In this document: positions 32,877 through 41,900 of the stretch, one piece after another
Layout of the letters: each line of letters opens with the position of its first letter
Position numbering within the stretch: the first letter of the stretch is position 1
Notes under the pieces: generated by a model
The model's database searches: none
Told to the model about the DNA's origin: nothing
The model's input: only the letters and a program-made list of their open reading frames with translations
From: Streptomyces humi
Lineage (GTDB): Bacteria; Actinomycetota; Actinomycetes; Streptomycetales; Streptomycetaceae
Direction: 5' to 3'
Assembly (NCBI RefSeq): GCF_001005085.2
Contig: NZ_LBMU02000099.1
Span: 105,700-169,699 of the forward strand
Length of the DNA stretch: 64,000 nucleotides
Position numbers and translations under genes: made by a program

Positions 32877-35800
32877 TCAGGCCACCGTCCGCTGGACGTA
32901 GGGGACCAGCCGGACCGGACCGAGCAGGCCGTACGCCTGGCGTGCCGCCGCCCCGAACACCGCCGGGTTGCTGACCCGCAGCCGGTTGAACAGCGGGGTG
33001 GCGACCTCCACTTCGACCGTGTTGGCACCCGGACGGAGCGAACCGCCGAGCTCCACCTCGGGGTTGAGGCGGTCCACGGGGTCGAGCCGGGTACCGTTCA
33101 CGGTGACCCGGCAGGTGTCGGTGACACTGCCGAGCCGCAGTACGGCACCCGTCGACGCGCTCCAGCTCTCCGGCAGGGTCACGGTCGTCCGGTAGCGGCC
33201 GATGCCGCCGACGTCGGCCAGCTCCGGGATCTGCGACCAGGGCAGCAGTGCGTCGAGGGCGAGGGTGTGGCCCACGACGTCGGTGCTGGTGGCGTCGGCG
33301 CCGGGCCGCCAGTCGTCGACGGTGAGGGTCCACCGGTCGAGGGTGACGGGCGCGGGCACCTCGGGGATCTTCGTGGCCACCGTGCGGCCGTTCGACAGGG
33401 TGGTGGCGTAGGTGCCGGCCGTCGCCGCGCGCACGGCGAGCGAACCGTCCGCGAAGAGCACGCTGTCCGCCTCGGTCGACACCGCGTGCGGACGCGCTCC
33501 GGTACGGTCCCCGAACGCGGCGGGCCGTGCCAGGGCGACGACGAGCGTCTCACCGGGCTGGAGTGTCACCCGGAACGTGAACGCGTCGCCGTCCTGGGTG
33601 TACCGGGCGAGCCGCGTGATCCGCCCGCTCCAGGGATCCAGCAGGTAGGGGACCGTACCGGCGGCCGAGCGCCCGGTGCCGCGCACGGTGACGTCGTGGT
33701 CGACGGCGGCCACCGGAGGCTTGACGGTCTCGGCGTGCTTGCCGTTGCAGAAGTAGTAGAAGTCGGCGTCGTCGGTCGCCCGGTGTGCGTTGAGGAGGGT
33801 CGAGGACGCACCGTAGGCGACGTCGGGTGTCACGCCGAGGTCCGCGAAGGCCGCGCCGACCAGGGTCTTGTCGGTGACCTGGCGGACGTTCGGCAACGCC
33901 AGCAACCGGGCCGTGAGGGAGCGCAGTTCGGCGGTCTCGCCGTCGTCGGGGAGGCCCGGGGTGAGGGCCTGGTCGAAGGCGCCGAACAGCACGGTGGGCA
34001 GCCCGGCCCGGGCGAACGCGAGGAGTTTGCGGGCGTCCGCGACGGCCAGCGTCGGGGTGGAACCGTAGAAGAAGTCGCCTTCGAGGAACAGTGCCTTGTA
34101 GGCGGGCCCGTCGGGCGCGAGCCGGCCCCCGGACACCTTGGCCGACGGCAGGTCGAGGAGCGGTCCGCTGAGGAACTGGTGGGTCCAGCCCAGCGGGACA
34201 CCGGTCGAGGTCAGCCAGGACGCCCCGATGCCGGTCGCGGTGTAGCCGGTCTGCCGGAAGACGGCGACGTCGGCGCGGACGGTGCCGGACTGGAGGACCT
34301 GGTGCACCCGGCCGAGGTACCCGGCGATGTCCGGGACGTGCCGCCAGGTGGGCTGCCGCGGTCCCCACGACTCGCCGTACCCGACCGCCCCGTTGTAGGG
34401 GCTGAACGCGGCGAAACCGGGCCAGGCGACGCCCGGCGCGGTCGCGTAGGAGAAGCCGTGGAGCACGGTCTGGTTGACGCCCGCCGCGTACGCGCCGCCC
34501 ATGGTGCGCAGGAACTTGTCCCAGGTCGTGTTGTAGGCGCCGCCCGCGTAGGCGCCCGCCTCGCAGGACAGGACGCGGTGTCCCGCCATGTCCCGCCCGC
34601 CGGCCAGGCAGCGGTAGTCGTCCAGGTTCTTGAAGCCGAGCGACTCCCCCTCGGGGACGTCGAGGACGGCCGCCGACGCGATGGCGTCGGTCTGGAGGCC
34701 GTACGGCTGTGAGCGGAGCTTCATGCCGTGCCCGTGCGCCCAGTCCCGCAGCGCCCCGAGGTGGTGCTCGTTGAACAGGTTCGACACGGTCTCCCAGAAG
34801 TCGTGCCGGATCTCCTGGGTCAGCCGTGCCTCGAAGGCGAAGATCTGGTTGCCGTTGTCGAGGACGACGGCCGGCAGGTACGGCAGCAGGTCGCGCCCGG
34901 TGTGCGCGCGGAACGCGTCCGGCAGCGCGGGCGTCCACTGAAGCCCCTTCGTCTCCAGTTCGACGGAGTCCTCGAAGAAGGTGCCGCCCGCCGCCCGGAG
35001 CAGGCCGCGCAGGGTGGTGTCGAGGATCTCGCGGTCCCAGTAGCGGGTGACGGCAGCGGTCCCCGCCGCGCTGAAGTGGTCCACGACGTACGCGGCGGGG
35101 GAGGAGTGCGGTCCCGCCTCGGGCTGCTGGCCCGAACCCCGCTGCCAGTAGGAGAGGATCACCCAGGTCGCCGTGTCCGGCGGGGTCCACGCCAGCTTCC
35201 CCTCGGACACCTGGGCGGTCAGATCGGTGACGCTGTCGGCGTCGAGGCCGGTCGCCTTGCCGCTGGAGTAGGCGGTGTTGACGCGGGCGGCCTGTACCGC
35301 GAACAGCTTCTGGACCGTCACCGAGGAGGGGGCGGCGTAGACCGGGGCGGGCACCGGACCGTCGTAGCCGGTCCCGGCCGTCAACGTGACCTTGCCGTAG
35401 GCGAGTTCCTTGACCGCCGCGTCGTCGTCCGGGGTGACGCCCGGGACGGCGACCGGCCAGCTCGGGCCGAGGGTGAGGTCGACGGTGAGTCCGCGCCGGG
35501 CCGCCTGGCGCAGCGCGGCCTTCACGCCGTCGCGCCAGGCGGCGCTGCCCCAGCCGTGGTGGGCGGTGTCGAGCACGGAGGTGTCGGTGATGCTGTGGTG
35601 CACGGCGGCGATCTCGGCGCCGCCGAAGCCGGCGTCGGCCATCTGGTCGATCTCCCGGGCGATCTCGGCCGGGTCCACCAGTCCGTCCGGCCACCACCAG
35701 CGGAACCTCGGCCGGACGGCTCTCGCCGGTCCGGTGAACCAGTCCGCGGCGGGTGCGGCTCCGGCGGCGACGGCACCGCCGGGTGCGGCGACGGCGCCCG

Positions 35801-35897
35801 CCGCCGGTCCGAGAGCGGCGAGCGCACCGGCCGACAGCCCGGCCGCGAGCACTGACCGACGGGTCACGCCGCCGCGCCGAGAGGAGGATTCGAGCAT
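32877..35897 (-). CDS. Tat-exported GH106-like alpha-L-rhamnosidase
   Basis: A 1006-residue secreted glycoside hydrolase. The N-terminus has a Tat signal (TRRSVLAAGLSAGALAALGPAAG, from residue 12). The mature part starts RPRFRWWWPDGLVDPAEIAREIDQMADAGFGGAEIAAVHH, the conserved opening of GH106-type TIM barrels (W-W-W-P and GGxEI). It is followed by DSVELETKGLQWTP and LSCEAGAYAGGAYNTTWDKFLRTMGGAYAAGVNQTVLHGFSY. The last 150 residues form a beta-sandwich typical of sugar-binding modules (GGIGRYRTTVTLPESWSA; VNGTRLDPVDRLNPEVELGGSLRPGANTVEVEV). It should release terminal L-rhamnose from plant polymers. The ATG has only a weak ribosome site. Two LacI-type operators lie upstream. Confidence 0.82.
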   Translation of the reverse strand: MLESSSRRGGVTRRSVLAAGLSAGALAALGPAAGAVAAPGGAVAAGAAPAADWFTGPARAVRPRFRWWWPDGLVDPAEIAREIDQMADAGFGGAEIAAVHHSITDTSVLDTAHHGWGSAAWRDGVKAALRQAARRGLTVDLTLGPSWPVAVPGVTPDDDAAVKELAYGKVTLTAGTGYDGPVPAPVYAAPSSVTVQKLFAVQAARVNTAYSSGKATGLDADSVTDLTAQVSEGKLAWTPPDTATWVILSYWQRGSGQQPEAGPHSSPAAYVVDHFSAAGTAAVTRYWDREILDTTLRGLLRAAGGTFFEDSVELETKGLQWTPALPDAFRAHTGRDLLPYLPAVVLDNGNQIFAFEARLTQEIRHDFWETVSNLFNEHHLGALRDWAHGHGMKLRSQPYGLQTDAIASAAVLDVPEGESLGFKNLDDYRCLAGGRDMAGHRVLSCEAGAYAGGAYNTTWDKFLRTMGGAYAAGVNQTVLHGFSYATAPGVAWPGFAAFSPYNGAVGYGESWGPRQPTWRHVPDIAGYLGRVHQVLQSGTVRADVAVFRQTGYTATGIGASWLTSTGVPLGWTHQFLSGPLLDLPSAKVSGGRLAPDGPAYKALFLEGDFFYGSTPTLAVADARKLLAFARAGLPTVLFGAFDQALTPGLPDDGETAELRSLTARLLALPNVRQVTDKTLVGAAFADLGVTPDVAYGASSTLLNAHRATDDADFYYFCNGKHAETVKPPVAAVDHDVTVRGTGRSAAGTVPYLLDPWSGRITRLARYTQDGDAFTFRVTLQPGETLVVALARPAAFGDRTGARPHAVSTEADSVLFADGSLAVRAATAGTYATTLSNGRTVATKIPEVPAPVTLDRWTLTVDDWRPGADATSTDVVGHTLALDALLPWSQIPELADVGGIGRYRTTVTLPESWSASTGAVLRLGSVTDTCRVTVNGTRLDPVDRLNPEVELGGSLRPGANTVEVEVATPLFNRLRVSNPAVFGAAARQAYGLLGPVRLVPYVQRTVA

Positions 35898-35944
35898 GGT
35901 TCAACCCCACGTGGTCCCAAGGGTGGTCACGGACGAGCCATCGG

Positions 35945-35958
35945 TTGAATCGTTTCAA
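35945..35958. promoter_or_regulatory. LacI-family operator 1 upstream of the rhamnosidase
   Basis: TTGAATCGTTTCAA has perfect TTGAA/TTCAA arms around a central CG, the usual design of LacI-family sites. It sits 48 bases from the start codon. No LacI gene is in the window. Confidence 0.7.
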
Positions 35959-36011
35959 TCACCGTAGGCGCGGGAACCGTAATCCGGGCTCTGAGGTGAG
36001 GTCAATAGTCA

Positions 36012-36025
36012 CGACAACGATTCAA
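36012..36025. promoter_or_regulatory. LacI-family operator 2 (partial match)
   Basis: CGACAACGATTCAA keeps the right half ACGATTCAA of the same operator in the orientation of the rhamnosidase strand and is degenerate on the left. It is 67 bases from site 1, suitable for looping between two sites. Confidence 0.45.
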
Positions 36026-36090
36026 TCGGGCGACATGGCTCGCGAGTTGCCGCCGCGCTCTCCAGGGTGCCCTCACGGTGATCGTCTTTA

Positions 36091-36109
36091 TAAGGTTAGG
36101 CTAACCTTA
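36091..36109. promoter_or_regulatory. Iron box (DmdR/IdeR-type) of the ferric-siderophore importer
   Basis: TAAGGTTAGGCTAACCTTA is a perfect palindrome with 9-bp arms around G and fits the actinobacterial iron-box consensus closely. It overlaps the probable -10 TATAAG (36089-36094) and ends 4 bases before the GTG start of the ATPase gene. Confidence 0.93.
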
Positions 36110-36113
36110 GTTC

Positions 36114-36986
36114 GTGAGTTCTGGAGAAGAGACGACCGAGCCCTCCCCTGCCCGCGGTCAGGGGCTGACCGCCCGGAACCTGACCGTGGCGTACGACGGG
36201 ACGGACGTCGTGCACGATGCCGCGCTCAGCCTCCGGCCCGGTGAGGTGACCGTGCTCGTCGGCCCCAACGGCAGCGGCAAGTCCACGCTCCTGCGTGGCC
36301 TGGCCCGACTCCGGCGGGCCCGCCTGGGCACGCTCGAACTCGCCGCCGGTGACGGCGTGAGCGTCGACGGACTCGCCCTGACGGCCCGTGAGTTCTCGCG
36401 CCGGGTCGCCCTGCTGACCCAGGGGCGCGCCGCGCCCGGCGGCCTGACCGCACGGGACGTCGTGGAGTTCGGCCGCTACCCGTACCGGGGCCGCTGGGGC
36501 CGCCCCGACCCGGGCGGCCCCGCCGCCGTGCGCCGGGCACTCGCGCTGACCGACACGGAAGTCCTCGCCGACCGGCCCGTCGACCAGCTCTCCGGCGGCC
36601 AGCTCCAGCGGGTCTGGCTGGCGGGCTGCCTCGCCCAGGACACCGGAGTCCTGCTCCTCGACGAGCCCACGACCTACCTGGACCTCCGCTACCAGGTCGA
36701 ACTCCTCGACCTGGTACGGGATCTGGCCGACGACCACGGCATCGCGGTCGGCGTCGTCCTGCACGACCTGGACCAGGCGGCCGCGGTCGCCGACCGGATC
36801 GCGCTGCTGCGCGCCGGCCGGATCGTCGCCGACGGGCGGCCCGAGGACGTCCTGACCGCCGCACGCCTCACCGAGACGTACGGCATCCGCATCGAGACCG
36901 ACACCGACCCGCTGACCGGCCGGCCGCGCACCCGCGCGATCGGCCGCCACCACACCCGCACCGAAAGGCTCGGCACCACTTCATGA
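36114..36986 (+). CDS. Ferric-siderophore ABC importer ATPase (FecE/FepC-like)
   Basis: A 290-residue ATPase: Walker A GPNGSGKS (50-57), Q-loop LLTQ, signature QLSGGQLQRVWLAG, Walker B VLLLDEPTTYLDLRYQ (the FecE-type DEPTTxLD), and H-loop VLHDLDQA. The start is the GTG at 36114, immediately after the iron box; no Shine-Dalgarno fits and the leader can be at most about 12 bases. The message is therefore probably leaderless or nearly so. The stop overlaps the binding-protein start by ATGA. Confidence 0.9.
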   Translation: MSSGEETTEPSPARGQGLTARNLTVAYDGTDVVHDAALSLRPGEVTVLVGPNGSGKSTLLRGLARLRRARLGTLELAAGDGVSVDGLALTAREFSRRVALLTQGRAAPGGLTARDVVEFGRYPYRGRWGRPDPGGPAAVRRALALTDTEVLADRPVDQLSGGQLQRVWLAGCLAQDTGVLLLDEPTTYLDLRYQVELLDLVRDLADDHGIAVGVVLHDLDQAAAVADRIALLRAGRIVADGRPEDVLTAARLTETYGIRIETDTDPLTGRPRTRAIGRHHTRTERLGTTS

Positions 36987-37954
36987 GACGCCCCCTGATC
37001 GCCCTCGCCGCCGTGTCCGCAGCTGTCGCCCTGGCGGGCTGCGGTACCACGCAACCGGCCGCGAGCAGCACCGGAGCGAGCACCAGGGCCATCACCCTGA
37101 CCGACGCGAGCGGTACGAAGGTGACGCTGGACGGGCCCGCCAAGAGGGTCGTCGGCACCGAGTGGAACGTGGTGGAGAGCCTCGTCACGCTCGGCGTCGA
37201 CCCCGTCGGCGTCGCCGACGTCAAGGGCTACAAGAGCTGGGACACCGCCGCTCCGCTGACCGGCACCCCCAAGGACATCGGCACCCGCGGCGAACCCAGC
37301 ACGGACACCGTCGCCGCCCTCTCGCCGGACCTCGTCGTCGCCACCACCGACCTGTCCGCCGCCGCCGTCAAGCAGCTGCGCAAGATCGCCCCGGTGCTCC
37401 AGGTGCGCTCCGCCAGGTCCGCCGACCAGATCGGGCAGATGAAGGAGAACCTCGACCTCATCGCCGAGGCCACCGGCACCACCGCCAAGGCCGCGGCGGC
37501 CGAGGAGACCTTCGACGCCAAGGTCACCGACGGGAAGAAGGCGCTGGCCGCCGCGGGCCTCGCCGGGCGGCGGATCGCGTTCGCGGACGGCTGGGTCACC
37601 GGCAACCAGGTCTCCGTCCGCCCCTACACCGGAGGTTCGCTCATCGGCGCCGTCAACGAGGCCATGGGCCTGAAGAACGCCTGGACCCTCAAGGGCGACG
37701 CGAGCTACGGCCTCGGCGCCACCGACGTCGAGGGCCTCACCGGCCTCGGAGACGTCGAGTTCGCCTACATCGGCAACGGCGAGGAGGCCGACGACCCCTT
37801 CGCCGACGACCTCCAGGACAACGCCGTGTGGAGGTCCCTGCCGTTCGTGAAGAAGGGCGACGTGCACCGACTGCCCGACGGCATCTGGATGTTCGGCGGC
37901 CCCAGGTCCATGCAGGCGTACGTCGACGCCGTCGTCGCCGCGCTGACCAAGTAG
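36983..37954 (+). CDS. Ferric-siderophore-binding lipoprotein (FecB/FhuD-like)
   Basis: 323 residues. The signal ends in VALAGCGTT, with the lipid-anchor cysteine near residue 21. The mature protein is a periplasmic-binding-protein type III: ITLTDASGTKVTLDGPAKRVVGTEWNVVESLVTLGVDPVGVADVKGY is the usual opening, ALSPDLVVAT closes the first lobe, and a long helix joins the lobes. It captures a ferric hydroxamate or citrate-type complex outside the membrane. It is translationally coupled to the ATPase and four bases from the permease. Confidence 0.92.
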   Translation: MRRPLIALAAVSAAVALAGCGTTQPAASSTGASTRAITLTDASGTKVTLDGPAKRVVGTEWNVVESLVTLGVDPVGVADVKGYKSWDTAAPLTGTPKDIGTRGEPSTDTVAALSPDLVVATTDLSAAAVKQLRKIAPVLQVRSARSADQIGQMKENLDLIAEATGTTAKAAAAEETFDAKVTDGKKALAAAGLAGRRIAFADGWVTGNQVSVRPYTGGSLIGAVNEAMGLKNAWTLKGDASYGLGATDVEGLTGLGDVEFAYIGNGEEADDPFADDLQDNAVWRSLPFVKKGDVHRLPDGIWMFGGPRSMQAYVDAVVAALTK

Positions 37955-37958
37955 CGCC

Positions 37959-40037
37959 ATGACCCTCACCGCATCACCGGCCGCCACCTCCGAGGCCGCG
38001 TCCGCCCCCGGCGGCAGGGCGGCCGCGGCGGCCGTGACGGCCGTCCTCGTCCTCCTCGTGGCCGCCCTCGCCGTCGCCGACATCACCCAGGGCACGGCGG
38101 CCGTCGGCCCCGCGGAGGTCTGGAAGGCCCTCACCGCACACGCCGACCCCGCCGACGCCTCCGTGGTCATCGCCTCCCGGCTGCCCCGCATGACCGCGGG
38201 CCTGCTGGTCGGCGCCGCGCTCGGCACGGCGGGCGCCGCCCTGCAAACGGTCAGCCGCAACCCGCTCGCCGCCCCGGACACCCTCGCCGTGAACGCCGGC
38301 TCGTACCTGGCGCTCGGCCTGCTGGCCGCCACCGGCATCTCGGTGCCGCTGCTCGCGTCCTCCGGCGCCGCGTTCGCCGGTGCGCTCGGCGCGGCCGCCG
38401 TGGTCCTCGCCCTGTCCGGCCCCGGCACCGGCACCGTACGACTGGTACTGGCCGGCAGCGCCCTGACCCTCGGCCTGTCCGCCGTCACCGAGGGACTGCT
38501 CCTGTTGTTCCCCGAGCGCACCCAGGGCCTCTACGCCTGGAGCCAGGGCAGCATCGCCCAGAACGGCTTCGGCGGTGTGGTCCAGCTGGCCCCCGTGGTC
38601 CTCGCGGGCCTCGTGGGACTGCTGTCGGCGGCACGCCGGACGGACGCCCTCGCGCTCGGTGACGAAGCCGCCCGCAGCATCGGCGTCCCGGTGCGCGCCA
38701 CCCGTACGACCGCCGTGATGTGCGCCGCGCTCCTCTCGGCGGCGGCCGTCACCCTGGCGGGCCCCCTCGGCTTCGTCGGCCTGTGCGCCCCCGCGCTGGT
38801 ACGGCCCCTCGCGCGCCGCGTCCGGCCGTTCACCCGGGTCCGGGCGGGCCTGCCGGTGGCGGCGCTGGCCGGTGCCGCTCTGGTGCTCGGCTCGGACGTC
38901 CTGCTGCGCGCCCTGGTCTCCGCCGAGGACGCCGTCGCCGTGCCCACCGGAGTCGTCACCAGCCTCCTCGGCGCGCTGTTCCTGGTCGTCACGGCCGTGC
39001 GGCTGCGCGACCCCGGGGCCGACGGCACCGCCGAACGGATGCGCGTCCCGAGCCGGACCGTCTTCCTGGCCACCACCGGGGCCCTGTGCGCCCTGCTGGC
39101 GGCCGTGGTGGTCGCCGGAGTGCTGCTGGGCGACACCGTGCTGCTGCTGGGCGACGTGGCCAACTGGGTCCAGGGGCGGGCCGCGCGGTCCGTGTCCTTC
39201 GTGCTGGACACCCGGGTCCCGCGGGTCCTCGCCGCCGTGCTCGCGGGCGCGGCCCTCGCGCTGGCCGGCACCCTCGTGCAGGCCGTCACCCGCAACCCGC
39301 TCGCCGAGCCCGGCACCCTCGGGGTCTCCGGCGGTGCCGCACTGGGCGCGGTGCTGTGCGTCACCACCGTGCCCGCCGCGGGCTCCTGGGGTGTGGCGGG
39401 CGCCGCCTTCGCGGGCGCGGCCGGCGCCGCGGTCGTGGTGTTCGGCCTGGCCGCGCGGGGCGGCTTCGCGGGGCACCGGCTGGTGCTCGTCGGCGTGGGC
39501 GTCTCCACGGCCACGTCGGCGCTGGTCAGCCTGCTGATCGTGGTCACCGACCCGTTCAACGCCACGAAGGCGCTCACCTGGCTGTCCGGCTCCACCTACG
39601 GCCGCACCCTGCCCGACAGCCTGCCCGTCGCGGCCGCGCTGCTGATCGGCCTCGTGGTCGCCACGGCCCGGCGGACCGAACTGGACCTCGTCTCCCTGGA
39701 CGAGGACACCCCGCGGCTGCTCGGCCTGCGCCCGGCCCCGGCCCGGCTGCTGTTCCTGGCCGTCGGTGTGCTGCTGAGCGCCACCGCCGTGGCCGCGGCG
39801 GGCACCATCGGCTTCGTCGGCCTGATCGCGCCGCACGCGGCCCGCGCGCTCGCCGGCCGCCGGCACGTCCGGGTGCTGCCCGTGGCGGTGCTGCTGGGCG
39901 GGGCACTGGTCGGCACCGCCGACCTCGTGGGCCGCACCGCGATCGCCCCCGCCCAGCTGGGCGCCGGCCTGACGACGGCGGTCATCGGCACCCCGTACTT
40001 CCTGTACCTCCTGGTCCGCGCCCGCGGGTCCGGCTGA
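37959..40037 (+). CDS. Fused double permease of the ferric-siderophore importer (FhuB-like FecCD-FecCD)
   Basis: A 692-residue protein made of two complete FecCD permease halves. The first (about 1-345) has RLPRMTAGLLVGAALGTAGAALQTVSRNPLAAPDTLAVNAG; the second (about 355-692) repeats this as RVPRVLAAVLAGAALALAGTLVQAVTRNPLAEPGTLGVSGGA. Each ends with GFVGLxxPHxxR-type coupling sequence (LGFVGLCAPALVRPLARR; IGFVGLIAPHAARALAGRR). Most systems use two separate genes; the fusion gives the heterodimer in one chain, as in FhuB. Last gene of the iron operon. Confidence 0.93.
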   Translation: MTLTASPAATSEAASAPGGRAAAAAVTAVLVLLVAALAVADITQGTAAVGPAEVWKALTAHADPADASVVIASRLPRMTAGLLVGAALGTAGAALQTVSRNPLAAPDTLAVNAGSYLALGLLAATGISVPLLASSGAAFAGALGAAAVVLALSGPGTGTVRLVLAGSALTLGLSAVTEGLLLLFPERTQGLYAWSQGSIAQNGFGGVVQLAPVVLAGLVGLLSAARRTDALALGDEAARSIGVPVRATRTTAVMCAALLSAAAVTLAGPLGFVGLCAPALVRPLARRVRPFTRVRAGLPVAALAGAALVLGSDVLLRALVSAEDAVAVPTGVVTSLLGALFLVVTAVRLRDPGADGTAERMRVPSRTVFLATTGALCALLAAVVVAGVLLGDTVLLLGDVANWVQGRAARSVSFVLDTRVPRVLAAVLAGAALALAGTLVQAVTRNPLAEPGTLGVSGGAALGAVLCVTTVPAAGSWGVAGAAFAGAAGAAVVVFGLAARGGFAGHRLVLVGVGVSTATSALVSLLIVVTDPFNATKALTWLSGSTYGRTLPDSLPVAAALLIGLVVATARRTELDLVSLDEDTPRLLGLRPAPARLLFLAVGVLLSATAVAAAGTIGFVGLIAPHAARALAGRRHVRVLPVAVLLGGALVGTADLVGRTAIAPAQLGAGLTTAVIGTPYFLYLLVRARGSG

Positions 40038-40114
40038 GCCGCTCCTTCGGATCATCCGGCCAGGCCGCTCGCTCGGATCCTGCGGCCAAGCCGCTCGTTC
40101 GGATCATCCGAGCG
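40038..40114. repeat. Three 26-bp tandem repeats after the iron-uptake operon
   Basis: Units start at 40038, 40064 and 40090 with the common core GCCGCTC..TCGGATC.T.CGG. Copies 1 and 3 contain TCGGATCATCCG, a short palindrome, so the array can form hairpins and may end the operon. It starts directly after the stop codon at 40037. The remainder of the 338-base gap holds only the promoter listed next. Confidence 0.88.
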
Positions 40115-40246
40115 TCGGTCCGGACGTGCCGTCGACCGGCGCCAGGGCCCAGCGGCCGCCGACGTTTCGGCCTCCTTCGAACAGCCGGCGCCCCCGGCCG
40201 GCGGCTGCCCCCTGCTAGCCCGCTCGTCTCACATGGTGGTATCCGA

Positions 40247-40295
40247 TTTCCGGAAACCAAGACGGCTTGAGATCGTTTACATGGCCCGTACATGT
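40247..40295 (+). promoter_or_regulatory. Probable promoter/operator of the MHS symporter
   Basis: TTTCCGGAAA (40247-40256) is a perfect palindrome. It is followed by TTGAGA (40267-40272) and, after 17 bases, ACATGT (40290-40295) as a weak -10. The spacing fits, but the hexamers are far from consensus. Confidence 0.4.
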
Positions 40296-40375
40296 ATCGC
40301 CGTCCTGTCGCGAGGGGGACGCGCGCCGCGTGCGGGTCCGACGACCGATCTGCACCTCGCGCGAAAGACCCAGCG

Positions 40376-41887
40376 ATGCCCGCACCAGCCACCGGCCCCA
40401 CCTCCCAGGCACCCGTCAATCCGCGGTCCCGGGTCCTGATGGCCAGCCTCATCGGCACCACCATCGAGTTCTACGACTTCTACATCTACGCGACCGCCGC
40501 GGTCCTGGTCTTCCCCTCCCTCTTCTTCCCGGCGGGCGACCCGACCACCGCCCTGCTGTCGTCGTTCGCGGTCTTCGGCGCCGCGATGGTGGCCCGTCCG
40601 ATCGGGGCCGTCTTCTTCGGTCACCTCGGAGACCGGCTCGGCCGAAAGAAGACGCTGGTGGCCTCGCTGCTGACGATGGGCGTCGCCACCTTCCTCATCG
40701 GTGTGCTGCCGACCTACGCGCAGGCCGGCTGGACCGCCACCGCGCTGCTCGTCCTCGCCCGGCTCGCCCAGGGCTTCGCGCTCGGCGGCGAGTGGAGCGG
40801 CGCGGCGCTGGTCGCCACCGAGAACGCCCCCGCCGGCAAGCGCGCCCTGTACGGCACCTTCCCGCAACTCGGAGCCCCGCTCGGCTTCATCGTCGGCAAC
40901 GGCCTGTTCCTCGTGATGGGCGCGCTGCTGCCGTCCACGGCCGGCTCCGACCCCACCCAGCCCTCCGAGGCCTTCACCGACTGGGGCTGGCGCGTCCCGT
41001 TCCTGTTCTCCGCCGTGATGGTCGCGATCGGCCTGTGGGTGCGCTCCCGGCTCGTGGAGTCGACCGTGTTCGCCAGGACGCGTGAGGCCGGGAAGGTGCG
41101 GAAACTGCCGCTGGCGACGGTGGTCCGGGGCCACTGGAAGCAGTTGGTCCTCGGCACCTTCATCATGCTGGCGACCTACGTGCTGTTCTACCTGATGACC
41201 ACGTTCTCGCTGAGCTACGGCCGCACCGCCGAGGACGCGGCCGTGCCCGGACTGGGCTACGGCTACACGACGTTCGTCCTGATGATGATCTTCGGTGTGC
41301 TGTTCTTCGCCGTGTTCACCCTCGTCTCGGGCCCGCTCGCGGACCGGTTCGGCCGGCGTACCACCCTGATCTGGATCACGGCCGCGATCGTGGTGTTCGG
41401 GCTGGTCTGGGTGCCGCTGATCGGCCTGGGCACGCCCGGCGTGGTGCTGTGGCTGGTGCTCGGCTTCACCCTGATGGGCATGACCTTCGGGCCGATGGGC
41501 GCGCTGCTGCCCGAACTCTTCCCGACGAGCGTGCGCTACACGGGGTCCGGCGTCTCGTACAACGTCAGCTCGATCCTCGGTGCCGCCGTCGCCCCGTTCA
41601 TCGCGGTCGCCCTCTGGAAGGCCGGCGACGGCTCGCCCTGGCTGGTCGGCGTCTACCTCTCCGCGATGGCCGTCCTGACCCTGGTCGCGCTGCTCCTCTC
41701 CAAGGAGACCAAGAACGTCTCCCTGGACGACGACCAGGCACCCGCCGACGACCACGCACCCGCCGATGACCAGGCACCCGCCGCCGGCCCGGCACCCGCC
41801 GCCGGCCCGGCACCCGCCGCCGGTCCGGCACCCGCCGCCGGTCCGGCACCCGCCGCCGGCCCGTCGCACGCCACGGCCCGGCGCTGA
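40376..41887 (+). CDS. Metabolite:H+ symporter (MHS family MFS) with repetitive C-terminal tail
   Basis: 503 residues from the ATG at 40376. Helix 1 region ASLIGTTIEFYDFYIYATAAVLVFPSLFFP and GHLGDRLGRKKTLVASLLTMG are diagnostic of MHS symporters (ShiA, ProP, KgtP). So is RLAQGFALGGEWSGAALVATENAP. They import organic acids, shikimate, betaine or similar with protons. After the last helix the tail QAPADDHAPADDQ runs into five APAAGP repeats (18-bp DNA repeats, 41738-41863) before SHATARR. The tail is hydrophilic, disordered and probably length-variable. The frame is open upstream; AAAGACCCAGCG precedes this ATG and no better start is seen. Confidence 0.88.
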   Translation: MPAPATGPTSQAPVNPRSRVLMASLIGTTIEFYDFYIYATAAVLVFPSLFFPAGDPTTALLSSFAVFGAAMVARPIGAVFFGHLGDRLGRKKTLVASLLTMGVATFLIGVLPTYAQAGWTATALLVLARLAQGFALGGEWSGAALVATENAPAGKRALYGTFPQLGAPLGFIVGNGLFLVMGALLPSTAGSDPTQPSEAFTDWGWRVPFLFSAVMVAIGLWVRSRLVESTVFARTREAGKVRKLPLATVVRGHWKQLVLGTFIMLATYVLFYLMTTFSLSYGRTAEDAAVPGLGYGYTTFVLMMIFGVLFFAVFTLVSGPLADRFGRRTTLIWITAAIVVFGLVWVPLIGLGTPGVVLWLVLGFTLMGMTFGPMGALLPELFPTSVRYTGSGVSYNVSSILGAAVAPFIAVALWKAGDGSPWLVGVYLSAMAVLTLVALLLSKETKNVSLDDDQAPADDHAPADDQAPAAGPAPAAGPAPAAGPAPAAGPAPAAGPSHATARR

Positions 41888-41900
41888 CCTCCCGTCACCG

